The position numbers and the translations under genes were made by a program. Source: Flavobacteriaceae bacterium (lineage in GTDB: Bacteria > Bacteroidota > Bacteroidia > Flavobacteriales > Flavobacteriaceae). Taken from it: DNA of 38,989 nt. This document shows, one piece after another, positions 27,531 through 34,852 of this stretch. The notes beneath the pieces were generated by a model. It ran no database searches. It saw nothing but the letters and a program-made list of their open reading frames with translations, and was not told the origin of the DNA. The DNA is taken from contig JANQHL010000170.1 of assembly GCA_028277085.1 (NCBI GenBank), positions 1 through 38,989 of the forward strand. The letters run 5' to 3'. Position 1 is the stretch's first letter. Every line of letters starts with the position of its first letter.

Positions 27531-29963
27531 TTACTCCGTGCGTAAACTTTTTACCGGATCTGCAATAGCTGCTTTAATACTTTGATAGCTTACCGTGAGT
27601 ATGGCAACGGTAATCGCCATAACTGCAGCCAACAGAAAGACCCACCCATTGATCTCTATGCGGTACGAAAAGTCTTCCAGCCATTTGTTCATAACAAACC
27701 AACCTACAGGTACAGATATCAGAATAGCAATACTCACCAACTTCAAAAAGTCTTTGGTTAACCTAAACGTAATTTGGCCCACACTTGCCCCCAGTACTTT
27801 GCGCACGCCAATTTCCTTTATCCTTTTTTCGGCATTGAAGGCAGCCAACCCAAAAAGCCCCAGACAAGCAATAAAAATGGATAACACGGTGAAGGCTATA
27901 AAGATTCTCCCCAGGTTTTGGTCGGCTTCATAGGTGCTGTTAAAGGCATCATCCATGAAGCGGTAATTAAAAGGCTGCCCTGGGGCAACGGTATTCCATA
28001 TACTTTCAATAGCGGTAATTGCAGAAGAAAAGTTACCCGGATTTAGTTTTACCGCCATAGCCCCCGTTGAATTTCCTATTCTCAAACTTAACGCTCCAAT
28101 ATCTCGTCTAAGGGATTCATAATGAAAATCTTTAATGACACCCACAACGGTTAGAAATTGAGGATTCTCTACGCCAATATCCCTTGATAACCGTAGCCCA
28201 AGAGCCTCTTTTGGGGTTATGCCCAATATGGAAACAGCCGCTTCATTGAGTATCATGGCCGTAGAGTCTGCTACGAATTGCCGATTAAAATCCCGACCTG
28301 CCAACACTTCAATATCCAAGGTGGAGAGATAATCGTGATCCACATTCCAGATTTGCATGTTAATGGCGTTTTCCTGGCTTAAAAGACCTTCTTTGACAAA
28401 GCTGGTGTTGCTTCTGAATGAAGGGGTGGGCAAAAATCCGGAAACGGATACGTTTTTTACCTGTGCCAATTGTTTTACCTCTTGCTTAAACGACTGTAAT
28501 TGATCTCCAGTGGTAAAGACATCTTCCACTATTAAAATCTGATCCTTGCTGAAACCCAGATCTTTATTTTGGATATAGCTCAGTTGTTGATACACCACCA
28601 CTGTACTAATGATCAACAAAATGGAAACCGAAAACTGAAAGACCACCAACGAGTTTCTGATCTTGCCGCCCCCTACGCCTTTTTCTCCGGAGCCTTTCAG
28701 TACAGCCACCGGCATAAAACGCGACATGAAAAACGCAGGATACCAGCCAGAAAATAACCCTAAAACCACTGCAGAAATAATCAGGAGTAACCAAAAAAAT
28801 GGACTGGAAAAAGGAATTTCAATGGTCTTGCCCGCAAGACTGTTGAACAAGGGCAGGGTTAAGAGTGCCAGTATTATGGCCACAAGAAGCGATAGAAAGG
28901 TGATAAGCCCCGACTCCATTAAAAACTGTCTCAGAAGTGCAATTTTTGAAGAACCCAGTGTTTTTCTAATACCTACTTCCTTGCTTCTTTTTAGTGAGTA
29001 TGCGGTGGAGAGGTTCATGAAATTGACACTGGCCAGAACAATTAAGAATAGCCCAATAAAACTAAGGATATAGATGTTTTGGATGCTGCTATTGGCACTC
29101 ATCTCAGCCTCTAAATCGGAATATAAATGTATATCTGTCAAAGGGATGGTGCTAAATTTTAAATGGTTGCCTGAAGCCAAAAGCGCTTCCTCAGTAATTC
29201 CGGGGAAAAACCGCTGAGCATAAGGAATGACATATTTCCCCATCATGCCTTGCAATGGTAGTTGAAAATCCTGTATATCAGTGTTGGCGGCAAGTTTAAT
29301 AAAGGTGGCATAGTTATGACTGGTCCACTCATCGGTTTGGGCATCTTCCAAACCGGCCATGGCTATAAATACACTATATTCACGTAAAAAGGAATTTTTG
29401 GGCATATCCGGAATAATACCGGTAACCGTATAGGTATCGGTATTGTTGAGCAAGAGGGTTTGTCCAATGGCATCTGAGCTTCCAAAATGCTTACGGGCTG
29501 CTGTTTCAGTAAGAATCAGGGTGTTGGATTCCTCCAGTGCAGTATTGATATCACCGGACGAAATGGCCAACCCGAACATTTCAAAGAAAGAGGCGTCTAC
29601 GAAAGTGGCATTATCCTCCTTGGCGTTTTGCGTGGCATCGCTTTTTCGCATTAAGGTGGTGCCAATAGGATTGAATCTTGTCGCTAGCTCTACCTGTGGA
29701 AAATCAGCTTCCAGAGCAGCTGCCATTGGAGCAGAAACCTCGGCCATGACACTTTCCGTACCGCCAAACTTTACATCGACGTTTATTCGATGTATGCGAT
29801 CGGCATCGGCAAACATGGTGTCATAACTAAGTTCGTCATGGATATACAATGAAATAAGTATACATCCGGCTATGCCGATGGCAAGTCCGAAGGTGTTGAG
29901 CAAGGTAAAAAAGGATTGCTTTTTTAGGCTTCTCCAAGCAGTTTTTAGATGGTTTTTGAACAT
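27531..29963 (-). CDS. P13: duplicated FtsX/MacB-type ABC permease, 810 aa (first permease after the ATPase)
   Basis: Full-length member and the first permease transcribed, 29 bp after the ATPase gene, so it is the best candidate for the ancestral partner of the ATPase. It has eight predicted membrane segments, two MacB-type periplasmic domains, and coupling motifs KEVGIRKTLGSS and KEIGVRKVLGAS. It is the sister of P12, with an identical N-terminal 30 residues. The C-terminal end reads DPVKSLRTE where other members have NPV, a single-residue change of unknown meaning. The leader before its ATG, ATCAATCAAAAAC, is another copy of the recurrent A-rich element. Function by family: energy-coupled export or extrusion across the envelope with the adaptor and TolC-type channel encoded upstream. 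Confidence 0.94.
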   Translation of the reverse strand: MFKNHLKTAWRSLKKQSFFTLLNTFGLAIGIAGCILISLYIHDELSYDTMFADADRIHRINVDVKFGGTESVMAEVSAPMAAALEADFPQVELATRFNPIGTTLMRKSDATQNAKEDNATFVDASFFEMFGLAISSGDINTALEESNTLILTETAARKHFGSSDAIGQTLLLNNTDTYTVTGIIPDMPKNSFLREYSVFIAMAGLEDAQTDEWTSHNYATFIKLAANTDIQDFQLPLQGMMGKYVIPYAQRFFPGITEEALLASGNHLKFSTIPLTDIHLYSDLEAEMSANSSIQNIYILSFIGLFLIVLASVNFMNLSTAYSLKRSKEVGIRKTLGSSKIALLRQFLMESGLITFLSLLVAIILALLTLPLFNSLAGKTIEIPFSSPFFWLLLIISAVVLGLFSGWYPAFFMSRFMPVAVLKGSGEKGVGGGKIRNSLVVFQFSVSILLIISTVVVYQQLSYIQNKDLGFSKDQILIVEDVFTTGDQLQSFKQEVKQLAQVKNVSVSGFLPTPSFRSNTSFVKEGLLSQENAINMQIWNVDHDYLSTLDIEVLAGRDFNRQFVADSTAMILNEAAVSILGITPKEALGLRLSRDIGVENPQFLTVVGVIKDFHYESLRRDIGALSLRIGNSTGAMAVKLNPGNFSSAITAIESIWNTVAPGQPFNYRFMDDAFNSTYEADQNLGRIFIAFTVLSIFIACLGLFGLAAFNAEKRIKEIGVRKVLGASVGQITFRLTKDFLKLVSIAILISVPVGWFVMNKWLEDFSYRIEINGWVFLLAAVMAITVAILTVSYQSIKAAIADPVKSLRTE

Positions 29964-29992
29964 GATTGTTTTTGATTGATGAATAAACTCTC

Positions 29993-30688
29993 CTATACCA
30001 TAGCACCCATTGCTCTGTTCTGACTTTCTGTAACAACTTGACCATCAAATAGATTGACTATCCTATGAGCGTAATGAGAATCCCGGTCCGAGTGGGTTAC
30101 CATAACAATTGTAGTCCCTTCCTGGTTTAGCTCGGTCAATAGGTTCATTACCTCAATTCCATTTTTGGAATCCAAGTTTCCGGTAGGCTCATCCGCTAAG
30201 ATCAATTTAGGAGTAGTTACCACAGCACGGGAAATTGCCACACGTTGCTGCTGTCCCCCTGAAAGCTGTTGCGGAAAGTGTTTTTGTCGGTGCGCAATTT
30301 TCATGCGCTCCAACACCGCCATTACTTTTTCCCTACGCTCCTTTTTACCCATTTTAAGATAGATCAGGGGCAACTCAACATTTTCATAGACCGTTAGTTC
30401 ATCTATTAGGTTAAAACTTTGAAATACAAAGCCGAGATTTCCTTTGCGAAGTTGTGTGCGTTGACTTTCCCTTAATCCCGCCACTTCATGGCCTGCGAAA
30501 ATATAGCTGCCTTCAGTAGGATTATCCAACATACCAATGATGTTTAACAAGGTGGATTTCCCACAACCTGAAGGCCCCATAACGGCAACAAATTCTCCCT
30601 GCTCCACAGTAAGGTTTACATTGTTTAAGGCCAATGTTTCTACTTCTTCGGTTCTAAAACTCTTTTTTAGATTTTTAATCTGTATCAT
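29993..30688 (-). CDS. ABC transporter ATPase, LolD/MacB type, 231 aa
   Basis: Cytoplasmic nucleotide-binding subunit that would power the permeases. Motifs in order: Walker A GPSGCGKST (38-46), Q-loop Gln90 in FVFQS, signature LSGGQQQR (142-149), Walker B LILADEP (162-168), D-loop NLD (171-173) and switch His199 in MVTHSD. The ELTVYENVELPLIY stretch after the Q-loop is typical of the LolD/MacB/FtsE branch that partners FtsX-type permeases. Length is normal for a stand-alone subunit. It is the only ATPase gene in the operon, so it presumably dimerises beneath each of the thirteen permeases in turn; this sharing is inference. It lies between the adaptor gene (11-bp gap) and P13. No specific symbol is justified from sequence alone. 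Confidence 0.96.
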   Translation of the reverse strand: MIQIKNLKKSFRTEEVETLALNNVNLTVEQGEFVAVMGPSGCGKSTLLNIIGMLDNPTEGSYIFAGHEVAGLRESQRTQLRKGNLGFVFQSFNLIDELTVYENVELPLIYLKMGKKERREKVMAVLERMKIAHRQKHFPQQLSGGQQQRVAISRAVVTTPKLILADEPTGNLDSKNGIEVMNLLTELNQEGTTIVMVTHSDRDSHYAHRIVNLFDGQVVTESQNRAMGAMV

Positions 30689-30699
30689 TTTTGATTGAT

Positions 30700-31950
30700 T
30701 TATTTTAAGACAATTCGTTCTGCTTCTCCAAAGCTGTCATAGTTGGAGGTGATTACTTGTTCTCCGGGCTGCAGCCCGTCCAGGACTTCGTAATACCTGG
30801 AGTTTTGTTTTCCGATACGGATGTTACGTTTAAGGGCTTCGCTCCCGTTGGAATTTACCACAAAGACCCATTGGCCTCCTGTGCTTTGAAAAAAACCACC
30901 TTTGGGCAACAACAAGGCGTCATTAGATGCACCCAGTTGCAATCGGATGTTATAGGTCTGTCCGGTTCGTATGGTCGCAGGCCTGTTTTCTGTAAATACA
31001 AGATCTACTTGAAACCTACCGTTCCGTACTTCCGGATATACCTTGCGCACCCGGAGGGGATAAATAGAATCGTTTCGTTCCAAAACCGCAGTCAAATCCC
31101 TTTTCACACGATCTATATAATGCTCATCTATCGCAGCCTCTATTTTAAAATCAGTTAACACATTGATCTGACCTATGCGTTGTCCCTGACCGATATTCTG
31201 TCCAATTTCCGCATCTAAAAAGCCCAACTGTCCATCTGCAGGAGCTCTTACGTTAAGGTGGTCCAAGCGTTCATACACCATGGCCAGGGTTTTTTTCATA
31301 CGTTCCAGGTCTGTATCTAGTCCGGCCAATGACGTTTTCCGAAGCGCATCGTCCTGTTCGGTCTGTAGTTTCACAATTTCGTACTGCTTTTGTGATAACT
31401 CATAGTTTTCCTTTGAGACTAAATACACCTCTTTCGAGATCAGTTCATCTTCGTAAAGCGCTTGGTTTTGCTCATAATTCCGCTTAGTACGCTTTAGATC
31501 GTTTTCGGCCGTGGCCAGATTTCTTCGGCCGTCTACCTGTCGGGAATCAAAATTCAAACGTGTTGAGCGGAGATCATTTTGCTTTAATGCAAGATTACTT
31601 TCGCTTTGCAAAATTTGCTCGTAGAGGACGCTGTTTTCCAGGGTGAGGATGATTTCCCCTTTTTTGACCATCGCCCCTTCTTCAATACGTTTTTCCGTAA
31701 CCCTTCCTCCTTCATAGGCATCCATATAGATGGTGGAGATAGGAGCAACAGAGCCGTTGATGGTGATATAGTCGTCAAATTTCCCATCAACAACCGCAGC
31801 AATAGACAGCTTTTCCTTATCTGTTCTGAAGGTGGATACTGATGTAGCAAAAAGGAGTTTCCAGCCCACAAAGAGTAACAGAATACCCAGCGCGATGTAC
31901 CCGTAATGTTTTGGGCGTAATCCTTTTTTCTTTTCTAGTTGTATATCCAT
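30700..31950 (-). CDS. HlyD/MacA-type periplasmic adaptor (membrane fusion protein), 416 aa
   Basis: Links an inner-membrane transporter to a TolC-type channel. A basic N-terminus is followed by a single membrane anchor at about residues 16-36 (YGYIALGILLLFVGWKLLF). The first half of a biotinyl-lipoyl domain is at about 66-105 (GRVTEKRIEEGAMVKKGE). A long charged alpha-helical coiled coil spans about 108-230. The second lipoyl half is at about 231-262 (NVRAPADGQLGFLDAEIGQNIGQG), then a beta-barrel domain and a membrane-proximal domain to the C-terminus. There is no lipobox, so it is anchored by the N-terminal helix rather than lipid. The start ATG follows the tolC stop by one base, suggesting translational coupling. 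Being single-copy, it must serve every permease if all use the tripartite route. Confidence 0.95.
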   Translation of the reverse strand: MDIQLEKKKGLRPKHYGYIALGILLLFVGWKLLFATSVSTFRTDKEKLSIAAVVDGKFDDYITINGSVAPISTIYMDAYEGGRVTEKRIEEGAMVKKGEIILTLENSVLYEQILQSESNLALKQNDLRSTRLNFDSRQVDGRRNLATAENDLKRTKRNYEQNQALYEDELISKEVYLVSKENYELSQKQYEIVKLQTEQDDALRKTSLAGLDTDLERMKKTLAMVYERLDHLNVRAPADGQLGFLDAEIGQNIGQGQRIGQINVLTDFKIEAAIDEHYIDRVKRDLTAVLERNDSIYPLRVRKVYPEVRNGRFQVDLVFTENRPATIRTGQTYNIRLQLGASNDALLLPKGGFFQSTGGQWVFVVNSNGSEALKRNIRIGKQNSRYYEVLDGLQPGEQVITSNYDSFGEAERIVLK

Positions 31951-31951
31951 T

Positions 31952-33295
31952 TTAGTTAATATTAAATATGGGTAGGCCCTTATAAAAATCCAGTGTACTG
32001 ATATTTACCCGCAATCGCAATTGTGCCTGTAAATTCTGGTTTTGGGCTGTTGCAAAAAGATTTTTAGCCTGACCTAGTTCAATAGCATTTATCATTCCCT
32101 TCTCATACCGTTTTTGAGCGATAGAAAAGGCAATCTCCTGTGAGGTGACCTGCTTTAGTGTCTGTGCTGTTTCTGCCCTTAGGGCATCATTTTCCTGTAC
32201 CAATTGTTGGATGATCTGATACAACTCCTGTTCTTGTATGCGCTCGTTGTTTTTAGCCCGCTCTACTGCTATTTTTTGTTGTTTCACCCGAGATCTGGAG
32301 GCCCAACCATTAAAGATGGGCATGTTTAATCTAGCACCAATAAACCGGAAGGTGTTGTCCCGAATCTGATCCCGGAAGGGAATGGTAACCCCCAAGGTGT
32401 CCGTAATGGTTTCGAAGTATCCAGTTCCAATACCTCCCTGAAGCGTTATTGAAGGATATAAACTGCCTCTTGTAACCGCTAACTGCTTTTTTGCAGCACT
32501 TACTCGATATTTCTGTGCTTTAACAGAAGGCATAAAACCCTTGGCTACATTGAAAACAGAATCCGCCTCCATGGTTTCCCAGGAAATCCCACTTTCAATT
32601 GCAACTATTTCTGGCTGAATGGAAATATCGCTTTCGCCAACAATGTTCATGGCCTGAAGCAAAACAAGCTTTGCGGCCTTTAGTCTATTTTCGTTTTGGG
32701 TAAGGAGTAATTCATCCGCTAACAACAGGGACTCCGCTTCATAAAGATCTGCCCCAGCCATTACCCCAAGCTCCACTTGTTTTGAAACCAGGTTGTAATT
32801 GGTTTGAGAAATAGCAACTTGTTCTTCCGAAATTGTAATAAGCCCCTTTATAAATTGAATGTCATAATAGGCAGACATAACTTGAAAGGCCAGCAGGAAC
32901 TTCTGTTGCAAACTTTCTTCCTTAGTCGCTTTATACAGGAGTTTGGAGGCTTTGATGCTATTTAGTTTTTGAAAACCTTGAAAAAGATCAAAAGAGGAAT
33001 TCAAATTATAGTTGTTAGAGAAAAACTCTGTGTTTACGAAGCTGTTATCTTCAGGGTTAATCGAACGCCCAAAATTAATAGAGTAATCTGCGGAGCCGTT
33101 TATGATAGGCAATAGATTCCGTACAGATTGCCGATACGTTTCTTTATTGGACTGGGTGTTAAAGTCAAAATCATTTAGCTGTAGGTTGTGATCTATAGCA
33201 TAATGGATACATTCCTCCAATGTCCAGATTTTCTGGGAAGAAACAGTAATGGTAGTTAAAATCAGTAAGGATAAAATATATTTTCTTAATCGCAT
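31952..33295 (-). CDS. TolC-family outer-membrane channel protein, 447 aa
   Basis: Outer-membrane efflux channel, first gene of the operon. A Sec signal peptide is visible (MRLRKYILSLLILTTITVSS, cleavage probably before Gln21). Two outer-membrane efflux protein repeats follow, rich in long helices; the first begins WTLEECIHYAIDHNLQLND, a standard family opening. SINFGRSINPEDNSF and FDLFQGFQKLNSIKASK are typical of Bacteroidota TolC homologues, and the second repeat has LNMPIFNGWASRSRVKQQK. There is no lipobox cysteine. Length is usual. The start codon lies in an 8-bp inverted repeat (see regulatory entry), which could reduce ribosome access. The adaptor gene follows at one base. It is transcribed divergently from the sigma-54 activator gene. 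Confidence 0.95.
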   Translation of the reverse strand: MRLRKYILSLLILTTITVSSQKIWTLEECIHYAIDHNLQLNDFDFNTQSNKETYRQSVRNLLPIINGSADYSINFGRSINPEDNSFVNTEFFSNNYNLNSSFDLFQGFQKLNSIKASKLLYKATKEESLQQKFLLAFQVMSAYYDIQFIKGLITISEEQVAISQTNYNLVSKQVELGVMAGADLYEAESLLLADELLLTQNENRLKAAKLVLLQAMNIVGESDISIQPEIVAIESGISWETMEADSVFNVAKGFMPSVKAQKYRVSAAKKQLAVTRGSLYPSITLQGGIGTGYFETITDTLGVTIPFRDQIRDNTFRFIGARLNMPIFNGWASRSRVKQQKIAVERAKNNERIQEQELYQIIQQLVQENDALRAETAQTLKQVTSQEIAFSIAQKRYEKGMINAIELGQAKNLFATAQNQNLQAQLRLRVNISTLDFYKGLPIFNIN

Positions 33296-33310
33296 AGTAT
33301 TTTACTATGC
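33292..33310. promoter_or_regulatory. Inverted repeat over the tolC start codon
   Basis: GCATAGTA-TTT-TACTATGC is a perfect 8-bp inverted repeat with a 3-base spacer. On the minus strand the tolC ATG lies inside the downstream arm. It may be an operator for a repressor or an RNA hairpin hiding the start codon. The predicted sigma-54 start site falls near 33309, at the edge of the repeat, so a transcript from there would carry most of the hairpin. The symmetry is seen; the function is inferred. Confidence 0.5.
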
Positions 33311-33320
33311 CAAAAAATTA

Positions 33321-33335
33321 GCCATGACCATGCCA
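33321..33335 (-). promoter_or_regulatory. Candidate sigma-54 (-24/-12) promoter for the tolC operon
   Basis: On the minus strand the sequence is TGGCATGGTCATGGC, matching the invariant GG-N10-GC spacing of sigma-54 promoters (consensus TGGCAC-N5-TTGC), with G in place of the second T of the -12 element. It points to tolC, and the expected start site is about 12 bases downstream, leaving a leader of roughly 14 bases. The neighbouring gene encodes a sigma-54 activator with a GAFT motif, which supports this reading. The element overlaps a CATGGTCATG copy that also occurs on the other side of the region, so part of the match could be an activator site instead. Confidence 0.5.
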
Positions 33336-33343
33336 CAAAGTTA
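33336..33343 (-). promoter_or_regulatory. Candidate Bacteroidota -7 box facing tolC
   Basis: On the minus strand TAACTTTG is an exact match to the Bacteroidota housekeeping -7 consensus TAnnTTTG and lies just upstream of the sigma-54-like element. Upstream TTG/TTTG triplets are 13 and 27 bases away, outside the usual 17-23 base spacing, so the -33 element is poor. If active, it would start transcription within the CATGGTCATG element. Confidence 0.25.
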
Positions 33344-33397
33344 ATGCACTGAAAAACAATAAATTATAAACAAAACTGCAACATAACACAAGTACAG

Positions 33398-33438
33398 GTG
33401 TAAAATATTTATACAAAAAGTGTAAAATTATTTAACAC
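33398..33438. promoter_or_regulatory. Two palindromic candidate activator-binding sites 22 bp apart
   Basis: Two imperfect palindromes both begin GTGTAAAAT, at 33398 and 33420, exactly 22 bp apart, which is two helical turns. The second, GTGTAAAATTATTTAACAC, pairs at 8 of 9 positions around its centre. The first, TGTAAAATATTTATACA, pairs at 6 of 8. They lie roughly 65-110 bp upstream of the sigma-54-like element, the usual range for NtrC-type enhancer sites, and about 50-90 bp before the activator gene, so they could serve both divergent units. Binding by the adjacent activator is inferred from position. Confidence 0.5.
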
Positions 33439-33443
33439 CAAAA

Positions 33444-33459
33444 GTGGGTCATGGTCATG
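33444..33459 (+). promoter_or_regulatory. Outward-facing copy of the GTGG...CATGGTCATG element near the activator gene
   Basis: GTGGGTCATGGTCATG on the plus strand mirrors GTGGCATGGTCATG on the minus strand at 33323-33336, with two extra bases after GTGG. Each copy faces its own gene and lies close to the start codon (about 28 bases on both sides). The plus copy does not keep the GG-N10-GC spacing, so it is less likely to be a sigma-54 promoter and may be a protein-binding site or a degenerate promoter. Confidence 0.4.
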
Positions 33460-33487
33460 AAATTGTAGTTTTATCGAAAAGAAAGGC

Positions 33488-34852
33488 ATGGTTAACGCCA
33501 AAATTTTGATCGTAGATGATAATAAAAGTGTGTTGAGTGCTTTGGAAATCTTATTGCAATTCGAGTATCAAAATGTACTAACCATTTTTAATCCCAATCA
33601 GATTTCCTCTTACTCCGATATGAATGAGGTGGATATTGTGCTTTTAGATATGAATTTCTCTGCAGGGGTGAATTCCGGTAATGAAGGATTGTTCTGGTTG
33701 AATGAAATAAAGAAAAAATCACCGAATACTTCCGTTATAATGATGACTGCTTATGGTGCTGTTGACCTGGCAGTGAAGGCCTTAAAACAAGGGGCTGCTG
33801 ACTTTATTCTAAAGCCCTGGAATAATGAACGATTGCTGGCTACTGTACGATCGGCCTATGAGCTAAGAAGATCAAAGCAAGAGATCAATCAACTTCGTGA
33901 GCAAGAAAGTAATTTGAAGCAGGTTATTAATGAAGATAAGAATTACATTATCGGCAATTCAAAGGCCATTACGGCTGTGCTGAATTTAGTGCGAAAAGTG
34001 GCGAAGACAGATGTAAATGTTCTCATCACCGGAGAAAATGGAACAGGCAAAGAATTGATTGCAAGAGAACTGCATCGTCTTTCCCGCCGAAAGAATGAGG
34101 TGTTTATTGGCGTAGACATGGGGGCTATAGCGGAAAATTTGTTTGAAAGCGAGCTCTTTGGGCATTTGAAAGGTGCTTTTACCGATGCCAAGGAAGACAG
34201 GGCAGGGAAATTTGAGGCGGCGAATCGGGGGTCCCTCTTTTTGGATGAGATCGGAAATCTCTCGCTACCAATGCAGGCCAAACTGCTGTCAGCCATTCAA
34301 AATAAAGCTGTGGTTAGGGTGGGGTCAAATAAATCCGTTCAGGTAGATATCCGTTTGATTTGTGCTACCAACTGTAATTTAGAACAAATGGTAGCGGATG
34401 GGCTTTTTCGAGAAGACTTGTTGTATCGTATAAATACCATTCATATTGAAGTACCTCCGCTCCGGGAACGGGAGGGGGACATCCTGTTGCTTGCCGAATT
34501 CTTTTTGAAGCGATTCGGGCAGAAATATGACAAACCAGGGCTTAGGATCAACAATCCTGCACTGGAAAAAATGATGGAATATTCCTGGCCGGGAAATATC
34601 AGGGAATTACAGCACACTATGGAACGTGCTGTAATTCTCTCAGAAGGAAATGTTTTAAAGCCTGTAGATTTTCCTTTCCATGCTAAACCTATTCAGTCAT
34701 TATCCACCGAGATGGTTACGCTGGATGAAATGGAACACCATATGATTACCAGGGCACTTGCCCTTCACGACGGGAATTATACAGCCGCAGCGGAACAACT
34801 GGGGGTGTCCCGACAAACACTTTACAACAAACTGAAGAAGTTTAAAAACTAG
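33488..34852 (+). CDS. Sigma-54-dependent NtrC-type response regulator, 454 aa
   Basis: Transcription activator working with RNA polymerase-sigma-54. The receiver domain (1-120) has acidic Asp10/Asp11, phospho-acceptor Asp54 (VLLDMNF), Thr87 and Lys109. The AAA+ domain (about 153-385) has Walker A GENGTGKE (182-189), the sigma-54 contact loop GAFTDA (229-234, where GAFTGA is standard), Walker B SLFLDEIG (249-256) and arginine residues in FREDLLYR. The C-terminal Fis-type helix-turn-helix is at about 429-451 (NYTAAAEQLGVSRQTLYNKLK). The order is complete and length normal. It is divergent from tolC across 192 bp and overlaps the kinase gene by one base (TAGTG). Control of the permease operon is inferred from position and from the sigma-54-like element. 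Confidence 0.95.
   Translation: MVNAKILIVDDNKSVLSALEILLQFEYQNVLTIFNPNQISSYSDMNEVDIVLLDMNFSAGVNSGNEGLFWLNEIKKKSPNTSVIMMTAYGAVDLAVKALKQGAADFILKPWNNERLLATVRSAYELRRSKQEINQLREQESNLKQVINEDKNYIIGNSKAITAVLNLVRKVAKTDVNVLITGENGTGKELIARELHRLSRRKNEVFIGVDMGAIAENLFESELFGHLKGAFTDAKEDRAGKFEAANRGSLFLDEIGNLSLPMQAKLLSAIQNKAVVRVGSNKSVQVDIRLICATNCNLEQMVADGLFREDLLYRINTIHIEVPPLREREGDILLLAEFFLKRFGQKYDKPGLRINNPALEKMMEYSWPGNIRELQHTMERAVILSEGNVLKPVDFPFHAKPIQSLSTEMVTLDEMEHHMITRALALHDGNYTAAAEQLGVSRQTLYNKLKKFKN

Larger units (their letters stand above)
1..33295 (-). other. Putative efflux/export mega-operon (tolC, adaptor, ATPase, 13 permeases)
   Basis: Sixteen genes run in the same direction without interruption from the tolC start codon to the left window edge. 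Gaps after the chosen start codons are 1 bp (tolC-adaptor), 11 bp (adaptor-ATPase), 29 bp (ATPase-P13), and 10-41 bp for most permease pairs. The exceptions are 71 bp between P7 and P6, which holds a palindromic repeat, and 94 bp between P2 and P1. I saw no hairpin followed by a T run in any gap. Together with the single regulatory region in front of tolC, this suggests one transcript of at least 33 kb, although internal promoters cannot be excluded. Single transcription is inferred; the layout is seen directly. Confidence 0.75.

Noticed and set aside
28663-29073. 136-aa ORF on the plus strand
   Set aside because: It is an antisense shadow of P13 with no recognisable domain; similar antisense frames occur in most permease genes.
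1-29963. Array as a phase-variable or invertible locus
   Set aside because: All copies point the same way, each has its own full frame, and no recombinase gene or inverted repeats flanking the genes were seen in the window.
33466-33473. TAGTTTTA as a -7 box for the activator gene
   Set aside because: It misses the final G of TAnnTTTG and has no TTG at the expected upstream spacing.
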